DNA of 39,521 nt from CAYNFH01 sp964396385 (GCA_964396385.1 CAYNFH010000032.1:1-39521); one strand, 5' to 3'. Shown: positions 7,621 through 17,200, counted from the first letter of the stretch. Numbers and translations: made by a program. Notes: a model not told the origin generated them from the letters alone.

Positions 7621-8616
7621 ATGACTGAAGACGAGGACGTACAGCTCATCCTGGCCGGCATCACGGACCGCAAGCAGGCGCTGGACCTGCTGGGCAGCAA
7701 GAACGAGCAGGAGCGCAAGGCGGCGGCCCTGGCCCTGGAGAAGATGGGGCCGGAGGCGGCCGATGAGCTCCTGGAGCGCCTAAAGGCGGAAGCCCATCGG
7801 CGCAGGAAGCGGCAGCGCGTTGTCACGTGGATCGTTGGGAGCTATCTGGCCATCGTCGTGCTTGCATTCGCTGGGTGGGCAGTTACGGGGCTCGTTGGCG
7901 GTCATGTCGGACACTTCCCCTTCGGTTTCTTCAACGTGTTCAGCTATACCGGCGCCATCGCCAGCGTCACGGCGGCCTCGCGGTTCCAGAAGAACGCCGC
8001 AACCATCCTGGCCAAGTTCGACGACGTTCGCGCGGTAGGACCCCTTGCGGACGCGCTGGAATACGGCGACAAAGAGGTCCGCGCTGTCGCCACGGACGCC
8101 CTCGCCGGGCTGCTTCCCCGCCTGCACGCGACAGACGCGCACCTGCTGGACGATACGCAGCGCAAGTGTCTCCACCGGGCTATGCTGAGTGCGACGGCGA
8201 GCGAGACATTTGTGCTTGGGGCGATAAAGGGGTTACGGCAGGTCGGCGATGAGCGAGATATGCCAACGCTCAGGCGCATCGCGGATGGTCCACCATCGGA
8301 ACCTGGCGATATCCTTGGAGAAGCGGTTGGGGCACCGCCTCGCAGATCAACACTGCGCCTTAACCAACGCGTGCGGGACGCGGCGCGAGAGTCGATTCCG
8401 ATTGTTGATGCGCGTGTCGAAGCGCAGCGCGCCTCTCAAACACTGCTGCGCGCCGCGGAGCCTCTTCCGGAAGCAGATACGCTCGTGCGGCCCGCCGGAA
8501 TGGCTCCCGCGGAAACTACCACGCTTGTCCGGCCCGTAGCGTCAGAGGGGGACCGGCCCATCCTTGCCGCCAGCGCCGCCCAAGCCACAGAACAGACGAT
8601 TCAGGAGCAACGCTAG
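7621..8616 (+). CDS. HEAT-like repeat membrane protein
   Basis: About 331 residues from the ATG at 7621, chosen because GAGGGA lies six bases before it; an upstream ATG at 7594 has no such site. Helical repeats of HEAT type appear at about 17-55 and 130-245. Between them are a basic stretch and two membrane segments (about 68-92 and 103-120), so repeats lie on both sides of the membrane anchor in sequence. The C-terminal tail is disordered-looking and carries three spaced TLxR motifs at about 274, 287 and 301, two of them exactly TLVRP. Thr-rich motifs of this kind can be phosphorylation or FHA-binding sites, but no kinase is nearby. It is followed after 3 bases by the hydrolase, so the two are co-transcribed. 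The function is unknown. Confidence 0.8.
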   Translation: MTEDEDVQLILAGITDRKQALDLLGSKNEQERKAAALALEKMGPEAADELLERLKAEAHRRRKRQRVVTWIVGSYLAIVVLAFAGWAVTGLVGGHVGHFPFGFFNVFSYTGAIASVTAASRFQKNAATILAKFDDVRAVGPLADALEYGDKEVRAVATDALAGLLPRLHATDAHLLDDTQRKCLHRAMLSATASETFVLGAIKGLRQVGDERDMPTLRRIADGPPSEPGDILGEAVGAPPRRSTLRLNQRVRDAARESIPIVDARVEAQRASQTLLRAAEPLPEADTLVRPAGMAPAETTTLVRPVASEGDRPILAASAAQATEQTIQEQR

Positions 8617-8619
8617 ACC

Positions 8620-9573
8620 ATGAAATACTCGCTGGCAGCCGCCGCATGCGCGCTCGCCGCCGTTGCCGTCCAGGCGCCCTCACTTGTTCTCGCGGATCCC
8701 ACCCTGGACGACATCCGCCTCTCCTTCTACGACTACGACCGCACTCTGCTGCTTAATCCCGAGCTCAAGGAGCTTGCCGAGTCCGGCACCACGGCGGGCA
8801 CTCTGCGGACCCGATATCACCTGGCGTACGACAGCGCGCATGCGCAAAGAGTCACGGCCATCTTCACGAAGCCGAACCACTTCGCCCCTCCCTACCCCGC
8901 CGTGATCCTGCTGGCGGGGTCTGGCGGCAACAAGGATACCGACTACGTCCGCATCGCATCGGACCTGTTCTCCAACCTGGGCTACGCCACAATTTCCATC
9001 GACGCGCAGTACCACGGCGAGCGGGCGAAGCCCGGCCATACGGGCGACTTCCACCTCATCAACAGCCCCGAAAACCGCGACGCATGGATCCAGACCGTGA
9101 TCGACCTGCGCCGGGCCGTGGACTACCTCGAATCGCGGCCGGACATCGACGCCAAGCACATCGGGTACATGGGCTTCAGCCAGGGGGGCATCGCGGGTGG
9201 CACCTTTCTGGGCGTGGAGCCGCGCATCGCCGCCGCCTGCCTCGCGGTCGCGGGGGGCGGGCTGGTGGAGTGGAGCAAGCTGGCGAACCTATGGCGGCCG
9301 GAGTATGCGCACGAGATAGAGCTAAACGCCGCCGTCACGGACCCCATCTACTTCATCGGGCGCTTCGCGCCGCACCCGCTGCTGATGGTCTCTGCCAAGA
9401 AGGACGAGCTCATCCCCAAGGCGGCAACGGACGCGCTCTACAACGCTGCCGGGGAGCCCAAGCAGATCCTGTGGGTGGAGGGCACCCACGCCTCGCCGGT
9501 CGGCCTGATGCAGGCCGTGGCGACCATCCGATCCTTCTTCGTGAAGTATCTCGGCGCAAGGCAGCCATCGTAG
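8620..9573 (+). CDS. Secreted alpha/beta hydrolase
   Basis: A 317-residue protein of the dienelactone-hydrolase/prolyl-oligopeptidase-like group. An N-terminal signal peptide (AAAACALAAVAVQAPSLVLA) ends near residue 25. The nucleophile elbow is GFSQGG with Ser187; Asp262 (in KKDELIP) and His290 (in EGTHASP) complete the triad; LLAGSGGNKD at about 97-106 forms the oxyanion region. The substrate is not known; such enzymes cleave esters or amides in the periplasm or outside the cell. The start codon lies 3 bases after the preceding stop, so it shares a transcript with the membrane protein. Confidence 0.9.
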   Translation: MKYSLAAAACALAAVAVQAPSLVLADPTLDDIRLSFYDYDRTLLLNPELKELAESGTTAGTLRTRYHLAYDSAHAQRVTAIFTKPNHFAPPYPAVILLAGSGGNKDTDYVRIASDLFSNLGYATISIDAQYHGERAKPGHTGDFHLINSPENRDAWIQTVIDLRRAVDYLESRPDIDAKHIGYMGFSQGGIAGGTFLGVEPRIAAACLAVAGGGLVEWSKLANLWRPEYAHEIELNAAVTDPIYFIGRFAPHPLLMVSAKKDELIPKAATDALYNAAGEPKQILWVEGTHASPVGLMQAVATIRSFFVKYLGARQPS

Positions 9574-9583
9574 AAGAGAACAC

Positions 9584-9659
9584 CACAGAGGGCACAGAGG
9601 ACACAGAGACGTCAATCCCATCCAAACTCTGGGGCCTTCTCTGCGCTCTCCGTGTGCTC
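9584..9659. repeat. 9-bp tandem repeats with opposing arm
   Basis: Three tandem copies of CACAGAGRN lie at 9584-9610 (CACAGAGGG, CACAGAGGA, CACAGAGAC). A complementary imperfect arm at 9638-9659 (TCTCTGCGCTCTCCGTGTG) faces them. The structure sits between two convergent genes and could act as a bidirectional terminator. It resembles an intergenic repeat type seen in many bacterial genomes. Confidence 0.55.
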
Positions 9660-9673
9660 GGCAGTGAATCTTC

Positions 9674-12295
9674 TTACGCACCGACCGTTCGCCCCTCAAA
9701 CGGCAGGTCTCCGCGGCGCTGCCGCTCCAGCTTGTTGACCGCGAGCGCCCACGCGGCTGTGCCCGACGCCGCGAGCAGCACCACGAACAGGACTGCCGAA
9801 ACCAGGTACGGTACCCCCAGCCTTAGTGTCAGAAATCCACCGAGCGCGGCCAGCGCCATGAGCCAGAGCGGCGGGACCAGACCGGCGAGGGAGAGGTCGC
9901 GGGCGCGCTCCAGCGTGACGCCGAACCACGCCCCGGACGCGGCGGATAGGCCGAGGTAGAGCAGAGCACTGCCAAAGCCCAGCGCCCATCCCCACACCGC
10001 TGCTACAGGATGATAGATGGCTAGGAGCAGCGTGGGAAGTGCCGCTCCCGCGCCGCACAGCCCCCACAGGACCACGGCCGGCAGCGCCGGTCCGGTCAGG
10101 TGCCCTACCGCGATCCATCGCGACGGCAGCGGGGTGGCCAGCACGAAGCCGAGGGTTGCGCGCTCGCGCTCTTTTCGATACGACTTAGCGACCGCTCCGC
10201 ACACAAAAGTGGAGCGCGCCAGGGTCAATAGCACGAGCACCGCCACGAACATGCTCATTCCCCACGCAAACCGGGGCAGTTGCTCTGGATAGAGCAGATC
10301 CGCGACAACAGGGAACACCAGCCCTACGAGGAACATTTCCGGCACCACAATAGCGACCATAAAGGAGCAGAGATAGGCCCCCGTTCCGAGAATGGCCCAG
10401 TCGATCCCCATTGTTCCCGGAAGGTGCCTGCGCGCGCTCAGGAGCGCGACCGGGTTGTCCGTATGCCGATAGACGCCGCGCAGCGCCGCCGCCGCCGCAA
10501 CGCTTAGACGGCGCGTGCGCCACGCCAGGTCGGGCGGAGAGGGAGTCCACGCCTCGGCGGTCTGGGGCTGCGGCGGGACCCATCCGGGCGCCGTGCTCTG
10601 CGGGGGCGGCGAGCCCTGCGTTGGAGCGGTGGGCGCGCCCGGAGGTGCCCAGGCCCCGGCCCTCCGCTCCCTCGGCGGCCGGACCTTCTCAGGCAGAATC
10701 TGCCTGCGCCACGCAATTCGCGCAGTGCCGGCGAATGCCAGAGGGATGAGGAGCGCAGCCTGCCAGGGAGGAATGTGGTACGGAATCCCCAGAACCTGCT
10801 GCGACGCCACGAGCTGCGGGCTGAGACTCAGCAGCCCTACCATCGGGTTGGCCGCTCCGAGCCAGTCCACCGGCGCGAACGGTACCAGCGGCAGGAACAA
10901 CGAGAGGGCGAATATCGACGCCCAGGTCCTGCGTGAGCCGCTGCCAAGACTCCAAGCCAGCGCAAGCGCGGTGGCCGATGCGCCGCCCAGCAGGGCCGTC
11001 GTTCGGGCGACCTGCCCCGAGAAGCAGGCGCGAGGCGAGGTGATCGCGCCCACCAGCAGCACGACCGCTGCCGGAAAGAACCACAGGACCATTTGACGGA
11101 ACGTGGGCGGGGCAGGCGCCTGAGGCAGCCTGGGATTCAACCGTGCCCGCAGTCGCTGAACGGCCGTAAGAAGGCAGATTCCGCCAACAAGATACACAAG
11201 GCCCGCAAGATTGTCCGCCGGCGTCAGCGGCGTGCGGCTCCGGAGGAGCCCGCCGGGCAGGTCGCTCGCAAGGAGCGGCTGCCACAGGTACCCCAGCGCG
11301 GCGATCCAGCGGAGCCGTCCCACCCATCCTATCCACTGGTTGAGCGCCACTGCGTCCGGGAGGTACGGGACATGGGTCCAGTGCGCCACCCGGAGGTACG
11401 CGCTGCTGAGCCACAGCGAGCTAACCCGCCCGAGCAGCAGCAGCGGAATCAGCCAGATCCAGGGCGGCAGCGGTACCCCAAACCAGGTGAACGGCGTCGT
11501 GAGGAACCGGACCGCCATCCACATGAAAGTGAACGGCAGGACCGGCAGCGAGGTCCAGACGTCCGGCGGTACCGAATCGAGCCAGTGCGGATTGAACGCA
11601 TGAATACCCAGTGCGCTGCTGCCCACTATACAAGCGGCGGTAATCCCCATGATAGGCAGCACGACGGACGTTACCCCGTCGGTTCGCATCTGAGACTGCA
11701 CCGCGGCGCTGAGCTCTTCCGGAGAGGCCTCCTGAAACGCCGGAGTACGCCACGAGGGCGCCGCCGCGGCGAGCCAGGCCAGGATGAGATAGAGTGCCAA
11801 GAGCTCGTGCCAGGTCAGAAGCCCGATGCGGACCATCACGATGTAGAGCGGAAGCCCCGCCGCTGCCACGGCCAGGCCGAAGGCAAAGGGGTAAACGCTC
11901 AGGTAGCCGAGCAGCTCAAATGGGCCGATGAGGGTCAGCAGGAGTTGGTGGAGCGTGGCGCCCGCCGCTTCGCGCGCCAGGAGCCCGTTGATTCGGTTGC
12001 GCGCGGCGTGCGAGACGAGCAAGGCGTGGACGGTCGCGGTGACCGAAAACGCGATCCGTGCCCCCACGGACCCGATTGGCGCATGCACGGTCCCGCCGAT
12101 GGCCACCAGGATGGCCCATACTGCCCATCCCACCAGAAGCAGCGTGCTGGAGAGCCACAGAACGGCTCGCAGGAGGGTGCGGTAAGGCTCTGCCCGGCGC
12201 AGGTCCCGCCGAAGCTCACGCCAGAAGAAGGGGTTGTCGGATGTGTCTGTCAGGTCGCGGAGCGCCTGCCGGTACTCCGCCGGAAGAAGGCCCAT
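9674..12295 (-). CDS. Large ABC-2-permease-like membrane protein, internally duplicated
   Basis: An 873-residue multi-spanning protein with GGAGG four bases before the ATG. Two halves are joined by a Pro/Gln/Ala-rich linker (about 537-590). Each half begins with a related motif: DTSDNPFFWRELRR at 17-30 and HTDNPVALLSARR at 611-623. Each also has the ABC-2 hallmark in which Arg/Glu residues are followed by a T-L-x(n)-L-x-T-P pattern: AREAAGATLHQLLLTL at about 107-122, and ERERATLGFVLATPLPSR in the second half. ABC-2 proteins are the membrane part of exporters, but no ATPase gene is adjacent. It may work with one encoded elsewhere. The substrate is unknown. It is 70 bases downstream of the small gene at 12366-12683. 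Confidence 0.7.
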   Translation of the reverse strand: MGLLPAEYRQALRDLTDTSDNPFFWRELRRDLRRAEPYRTLLRAVLWLSSTLLLVGWAVWAILVAIGGTVHAPIGSVGARIAFSVTATVHALLVSHAARNRINGLLAREAAGATLHQLLLTLIGPFELLGYLSVYPFAFGLAVAAAGLPLYIVMVRIGLLTWHELLALYLILAWLAAAAPSWRTPAFQEASPEELSAAVQSQMRTDGVTSVVLPIMGITAACIVGSSALGIHAFNPHWLDSVPPDVWTSLPVLPFTFMWMAVRFLTTPFTWFGVPLPPWIWLIPLLLLGRVSSLWLSSAYLRVAHWTHVPYLPDAVALNQWIGWVGRLRWIAALGYLWQPLLASDLPGGLLRSRTPLTPADNLAGLVYLVGGICLLTAVQRLRARLNPRLPQAPAPPTFRQMVLWFFPAAVVLLVGAITSPRACFSGQVARTTALLGGASATALALAWSLGSGSRRTWASIFALSLFLPLVPFAPVDWLGAANPMVGLLSLSPQLVASQQVLGIPYHIPPWQAALLIPLAFAGTARIAWRRQILPEKVRPPRERRAGAWAPPGAPTAPTQGSPPPQSTAPGWVPPQPQTAEAWTPSPPDLAWRTRRLSVAAAAALRGVYRHTDNPVALLSARRHLPGTMGIDWAILGTGAYLCSFMVAIVVPEMFLVGLVFPVVADLLYPEQLPRFAWGMSMFVAVLVLLTLARSTFVCGAVAKSYRKERERATLGFVLATPLPSRWIAVGHLTGPALPAVVLWGLCGAGAALPTLLLAIYHPVAAVWGWALGFGSALLYLGLSAASGAWFGVTLERARDLSLAGLVPPLWLMALAALGGFLTLRLGVPYLVSAVLFVVLLAASGTAAWALAVNKLERQRRGDLPFEGRTVGA

Positions 12296-12365
12296 GGATC
12301 CTCCGCGACCGGAGCGGTCGAGCTGTCGCGGATAGGTTCATGTGCGAGAGGCGGGACTCCTGCGC

Positions 12366-12683
12366 CTAGAGGGCGGCAGCCGCCCAGATCGGCGGCTGCC
12401 CGTCGGGATTTAGCGCCAGCCCCGCCAGCGCCTCGTCGCCGGAGCGCACCAGTGCGGCCACAAGCCGGTCCCGGAGTGAGTCGCCCCCGGTGTATGCCCG
12501 GAGGATCTCGCCAAAGCGGACATACTCGTGCCAGGCAGAACGCAGGCACTCGCAGGCCAGATCGTGGTCGCCCTTCCACGCGTACCCCTCCGCCAGCCAA
12601 AGGTTCGTCTCGATGCTATCGTGAAGCGTGGAGACGCAGTCGTCCTCGCGGGTTGAGGGTTCTCTACACAACAAAGCGTTCAT
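12366..12683 (-). CDS. Small helical protein, unknown function
   Basis: A 105-residue protein with an excellent ribosome-binding site (AAGGAG six bases before the ATG), which argues strongly that it is translated. The middle (NLWLAEGYAWKGDHDLACEC, about 27-46) reads like one TPR-type helical pair. No membrane segment or signal peptide is seen. It is divergent from the sigma-factor gene, with 191 bases between the two starts and a perfect 11-bp inverted repeat in that gap, so it might be controlled together with that operon. The family is not recognised. Confidence 0.65.
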   Translation of the reverse strand: MNALLCREPSTREDDCVSTLHDSIETNLWLAEGYAWKGDHDLACECLRSAWHEYVRFGEILRAYTGGDSLRDRLVAALVRSGDEALAGLALNPDGQPPIWAAAAL

Positions 12684-12786
12684 CGTGTGCTCCTTCCTCG
12701 GAATGCCGGCAGGGTTTCGCGTCCGCTCCGGCGTAATCTGCGACGGTCTGTTGTTGCGTCACCCGGTTACTCTGGACGCGCGCGAC

Positions 12787-12825
12787 AAACCGGAAAGCCC
12801 GCACACAGATTTTTCTTTCCGGTTT
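12787..12825. promoter_or_regulatory. Inverted repeat upstream of the sigma-factor operon
   Basis: AAACCGGAAAG at 12787-12797 and CTTTCCGGTTT at 12815-12825 are perfect 11-bp arms separated by 17 bases. They lie between divergent genes, 50 bases before the sigma-factor start. The element could be a regulator binding site or a hairpin in the leader. It is less likely a terminator, because no plus-strand gene precedes it. Confidence 0.55.
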
Positions 12826-12874
12826 TGCGTGGCATCCGCGAGTGGCCATGCGGAGACCGGCGGAGGTGGTTGCC

Positions 12875-13606
12875 GTGAACGTGGTGTCTATCCAGGAGCT
12901 GTCGCCGCTCCCTCGGGGGTATACGCGAGAGCCGGCGGTGGAGGAGGAGATCCGGCGGCTCGCCCGCGAGGGCGCCGTGGTCTGGACTCGCATCTCAGAC
13001 GGACCGGAGCAACCCAGACTTGAGACTCTGGTCTACTGCATTCGGGACCTGGTCCGGCGAGGCGATATCGAGCGGGCCTGGGAGATCGCGGACGGGCTGG
13101 TGAAGCGCGTCTCCGGCTGCGTCGCCCGCGCCCTCTCTCGGCAGCCCGGGCTGTCTCGCGACCAGATCGAGGAAGTCTTGGACGACCTGGTCACGGGGCT
13201 GTATGGTGAGTGGCTAAGCCTCGATCCGGCGCAGGCATTCTGGGAGGTGCGCTTCCAGGTCTGCCTCAAGCGCAAGCTGCTGGATGCGCTGAAGCGCCAC
13301 CGCCGCGTTCACGCGATGGAGACCGATCCGGTCCGGGTAGGAAGCGACGGCGAAGAGCGCAATCTCCTGGAGGAGGCGGCCGAGCCTTGCGGGCGGGATC
13401 CACTCACCATGACCATGGTAGCTACCGCCCTGGGGTCGCTCCGTGAGCCAGAGCGAACCGCCTTCTACCTGCGGCACTACGCGGGATGGAGCGAGGGCGA
13501 GATCGCGGTGCACCTCCACGTGACGGACCGGAGCGTACGCAACTATCTCCGCCGGGCAGACCAACTGCTGTCCCCCTGGCGGGACAGCGAAAGGAATGAT
13601 CCATGA
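12875..13606 (+). CDS. Sigma-70 family RNA polymerase sigma factor
   Basis: A 243-residue protein starting at the GTG at 12875, chosen because GGAGGT ends seven bases before it. Other in-frame starts at 12842 and 12848 lack such a site. A region-2-like helical segment is at about 70-145 (ending KLLDALKRHRR). A clear region 4 follows at about 180-230 (LREPERTAFYLRHYAGWSEGEIA, then SVRNYLRR), the part that reads the -35 box. An N-terminal extension of about 60 residues is not part of a normal ECF factor. The gene overlaps the next by four bases (ATGA), so it is translationally coupled to the HTH protein. No anti-sigma gene is recognisable beside it. It most likely drives transcription of this cluster or a linked regulon. 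Confidence 0.8.
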   Translation: MNVVSIQELSPLPRGYTREPAVEEEIRRLAREGAVVWTRISDGPEQPRLETLVYCIRDLVRRGDIERAWEIADGLVKRVSGCVARALSRQPGLSRDQIEEVLDDLVTGLYGEWLSLDPAQAFWEVRFQVCLKRKLLDALKRHRRVHAMETDPVRVGSDGEERNLLEEAAEPCGRDPLTMTMVATALGSLREPERTAFYLRHYAGWSEGEIAVHLHVTDRSVRNYLRRADQLLSPWRDSERNDP

Positions 13607-14205
13607 GCGACGACCTCTACGTAGCGCTGGCGGAATACGAGGACACCAGCGAACGGCCGGGCGGAGCGGAGCTCCGCAATCTTGTCTCCCGCTACCCGCA
13701 GCACGCCCACGAGATCGTGGAGTACGCGCTGGAGGATTGCCTGGTCCGGGAGGGAGCGGAGTGCACGCCGGAGACTGAGATTGAAGCCATGCTCCTGGCG
13801 CGTGCCGCGGCTGTGCGAAACCGCCTCCGCGCTGCCTCGATACCAGGCCTCTTGGAGCTGGCAAAGCAGCGCGGACTGAGCCCCGCGGCGCTGTCCCGCA
13901 GCCTTGGACTGGGCCTGGCGCTGCTCACCAAGCTGGACCGCCGGCTCGTGCGCGCGGCCTCCATCCCGTCCGCACTCGTCGAGCGCCTCGCGGAGTCATT
14001 GGGCCGCTCCCGAGAGGAGCTGGCAGCCTACCTGCGACAGCCGCCCAGGCTCTCGGCGCAGGCCAGCTACCGCGCGCACGCCGCCCCCCGGGTGGAGGGT
14101 ATAGAGGACTTCTCGGATGCGCTGGAAAGCTGCCCCGGGATAACCGACGATACCAGGGCATACTGGCGCGCGGAGGCAGAGCGGCCGCTCGGCGGGGCCG
14201 GCTGA
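13603..14205 (+). CDS. HTH protein, possible target of the adjacent ImmA-like peptidase
   Basis: A 200-residue protein. The N-terminal part (about 20-75, including ELRNLVSRYPQHAHEIVEYAL) is helical. A helix-turn-helix of loosely XRE type follows at about 80-135 (LLELAKQRGLSPAALSRSLG, then RLAESLGRSREELAAYL). The C-terminal tail is variable. HTH genes directly before an ImmA/IrrE peptidase gene are a common pairing in which the peptidase cleaves the repressor (ImmR/ImmA, DdrO/IrrE). Here the peptidase is the N-terminal domain of the next gene, five bases on. Cleavage is an inference. The gene overlaps the sigma-factor gene by four bases. Confidence 0.7.
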   Translation: MSDDLYVALAEYEDTSERPGGAELRNLVSRYPQHAHEIVEYALEDCLVREGAECTPETEIEAMLLARAAAVRNRLRAASIPGLLELAKQRGLSPAALSRSLGLGLALLTKLDRRLVRAASIPSALVERLAESLGRSREELAAYLRQPPRLSAQASYRAHAAPRVEGIEDFSDALESCPGITDDTRAYWRAEAERPLGGAG

Positions 14206-14209
14206 GCCC

Positions 14210-17200
14210 GTGGTGGACTGGGCAGCGATCCGTCGCGCCGCTCGCGCACGGCGCACGGAGGTCGAAGCCGCGCTGACGGGCTCCCATGACGCCCAGCCTG
14301 TGCTGCGGCCCGCATCGGAGATCGTCTCTGCCGCGTTGGAGATGGCCGGGCTTGGCGCGGAACCGCTGCCCTCCACGGACTCGCTTCTGGCCGGCGCCCA
14401 CGCGGTATTGGATCGCGAAGCGGGCGCCATCTGGTACGACCAGGCGCTGTCGCGGGAGACAACCTGGTTCAACCTGGCCCATGAGCTGGGCCACTGGTGG
14501 CTGCACGCCCTCACCCCCCAACCCCCTCTCCCAAGAACAGGAGAGGGGAAGGCAGACCCTTTCAGCCGAAGATCAGCCTGCGGCGGCACTGATATCCTGC
14601 CGGACCCGGTCACCCATCCCCTTCCCTACGGCGAAGCGTACGTCTCCGGATACAGCCCCGCGCAACGTCGAGAGGTAGAGGCGAACGTCTTCGCGGCCGA
14701 GCTCCTGCTGCCGTGCCCGCTGCTTCGAAACTGCTTCATGGGCGATCCGCCCATGTCGGCAGCCTCCATCTCCGCCTCGGCTGGACTGTCGGAGACCGTG
14801 GCGATCGGGCAGTTGGCGGAAGCGCTGCTCTCACTGGAGGCGGGCGACGGCGGCCAAGCGGAGGCAGGTGGGACTGGCACACCGCCGCTGGACGAGAGCC
14901 AGCGGGCCGCCGCGGAGGTAGCGACGGGGCCGGTGCTGGTCTCCGCGGGACCGGGTACCGGCAAGACGCGCACCCTCATAGCGCGCATGGCCTTCCTGCT
15001 CGAGTCCGGAACAGCGCCGGAGAGCATACTTGCCCTGACCTTCTCCAATCGCGCCGCCGAAGAGATCCGGGACCGGCTCGCGGCATCGCAACCAGAAGAC
15101 GCGCGCCGGATCTGGACCGGCACCTTCCACTCCTTCGGGCTGGAGATGCTGCGTCGGTACGGAGTTCGTATCGGTCTGCCGCCCGCGCCGCGGCTGCTGG
15201 ACCCGCTGGACGCCGTCACGCTCCTGGAGCGCAACCTGGCGCGGCTGGAGCTCAGCGAGTACGAGTACCTTCACGACCCGGCCCTCCCCTTTCCCGCCAT
15301 CCTGCGCGCCATCTCCCGCGCCAAGGATGAGCTAGTCTCGCCCGAGGAGTACCGCTCGCTCGCCGAAAGGATGCCCGTGCCGGAAGAACCGGCGAAGGAC
15401 CGCGAGGCCGCGGAGCGGGACCGCGCTCGTGCGCTGGAGGTAGCGGGCGTGTACGCGACCTGGCAGCATATACTGGCCGAAGAGGGTGCGCTGGACTTCG
15501 GGGATCTCGTGTCCCGCCCCGTGGAGCTGTTCAGGTCCTGCCCGGACGTTCTGACGTCGGTCCAGGCCCAGTACCGCCAGATCATGGTAGATGAGTACCA
15601 GGATGTCAACCGCGCCAGCGCCGTGCTCGTCCGCATGATCGCCGGGGCCGGCGAGGGGCTGTGGGCCGTCGGTGACCTGCGGCAGGCGATCTACCGCTTC
15701 CGGGGCGCTTCGCCCGCCAACGTGGCCTCGTTCGAACAGGACTACCCCTCCGGCCGCCGGATGTCGCTGCGCGTGAACTACCGCTCGCGTCCGGAGCTGG
15801 TGCGCCTCTTCAGCCTCGCCGCCGCCGAGATGACCGGAGTACCGCCAGAACCTGCATGGGCCCCTAGCCGGGAGCCCAGCGATTGCTGCGTTACCCTGGC
15901 GGAGGCGGCAGACGGGGAGGCGCAGGCGGACGGCATCGCCGCCGGAATCCGGAGCGCCCAGGCGGAGGGAGTGCCGCTCGGCAGCCAGGCCGTGCTCTGC
16001 CGCACCAACTCCCAGATCGACTCCCTGGCAGAAGCCCTGACAGAGCGTGGCGTCCCCGTGCTCCACCTAGGGGACCTGTTTAGCCGGCCCGAGGTCAGGG
16101 ACATGCTCGCCCTGCTTTCGCTGGCAAGTGAGGGTGAAGGCTCCGCCCTTCACCGCGTGGGCGGCTTCCCGGAGTATGGCCTTTCGCCTGAGCGTGTTCA
16201 GGACATCCTCCAGACCGCGCACGAGCGGAATGTGCCCTTCCCTCCCGCGTTGCGTGGGGTCGAGCCCCTTTCCTCCCATCTGGAGGAGATTGCCTACCGC
16301 GCGGACGCGTACAGCTTCTTCTCACGCTACCTTTTCGGCCGGGCCCGCTATTTGCGAGACATTGTGCGGGACTATACGGTAGCCGGCCAGCAGCGCCGGC
16401 TCGCGCTGCAGCAGCTTCTCCTCACAGCGCGCTCATTCACCGCCAGGCTGCCCGCGGATGACGAGGACCACCCGCACCGGGCATTCCTCGACCACGTCCG
16501 GCGACTGGTGGCGTGGGGCGAAGACACGCGGGCGCGCGTCCCGGAGGCCGCGGGCGCGGACGCGGTGCGGGTGATGACGGTCCACGCCGCCAAGGGACTG
16601 GAGTTTCCGGTCGCCTACGTCCCGAACCTCGCGAAGGGGATGTTCCCGCCCAGAGCCCAAGGCTCCATGACCAGGCTGCCACCGGGCCTCGCGCCGGAGG
16701 AGGAGGAGTACGACGAGGAGGAGGCCCTGTTCTTCGTTGCCATGAGCCGCGCCCGGGACCGCCTCACCGTTAGCCGGCCCCTCACCATTGGGGGCAGGAA
16801 AGTACAGATATCACCCCTCCTCCGCCTCATCCATCCCGCCCTCACTGAGGCCGGTATCACCGCAGTCACATGGTCGGCCAGCGCCGATGGAAGACGGATG
16901 ACGGAAGACGGACCGAGTCTGGATTCCGACACGCCTCATGGCCTCATCGCCTCATCGCATAATCTGCATTCATCCCTCATCTCTCATCCCTCATCCCTCC
17001 CTTCGGACTTCCCCGCCCGCGATCTGGAGACCTACATGCGCTGCCCGAGGCGGTACTACTACGCGCGGGTGCTGCGACTGCGCGACGCCGACCCACCGTC
17101 CGCCTATGTCTCTTTCCAGAGCTGTGTCTGGTCCACACTTCGCTGGGTGCAATCGGAGCAGGCCGCGGGGAGGACCGTCGGCGAGCCGGATGCGCTGGAG

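Noticed and set aside
9584..9610. CACAGAG units as a CRISPR array
   Set aside because: The units are only 9 bp with no unique spacers and there are no cas genes nearby.
11093..12736. 547-residue open frame on the plus strand
   Set aside because: It is antisense to the ABC-2-like gene and the small gene, Arg/Pro/Gly-rich, with no domain; the minus-strand genes have good ribosome sites and membrane segments.
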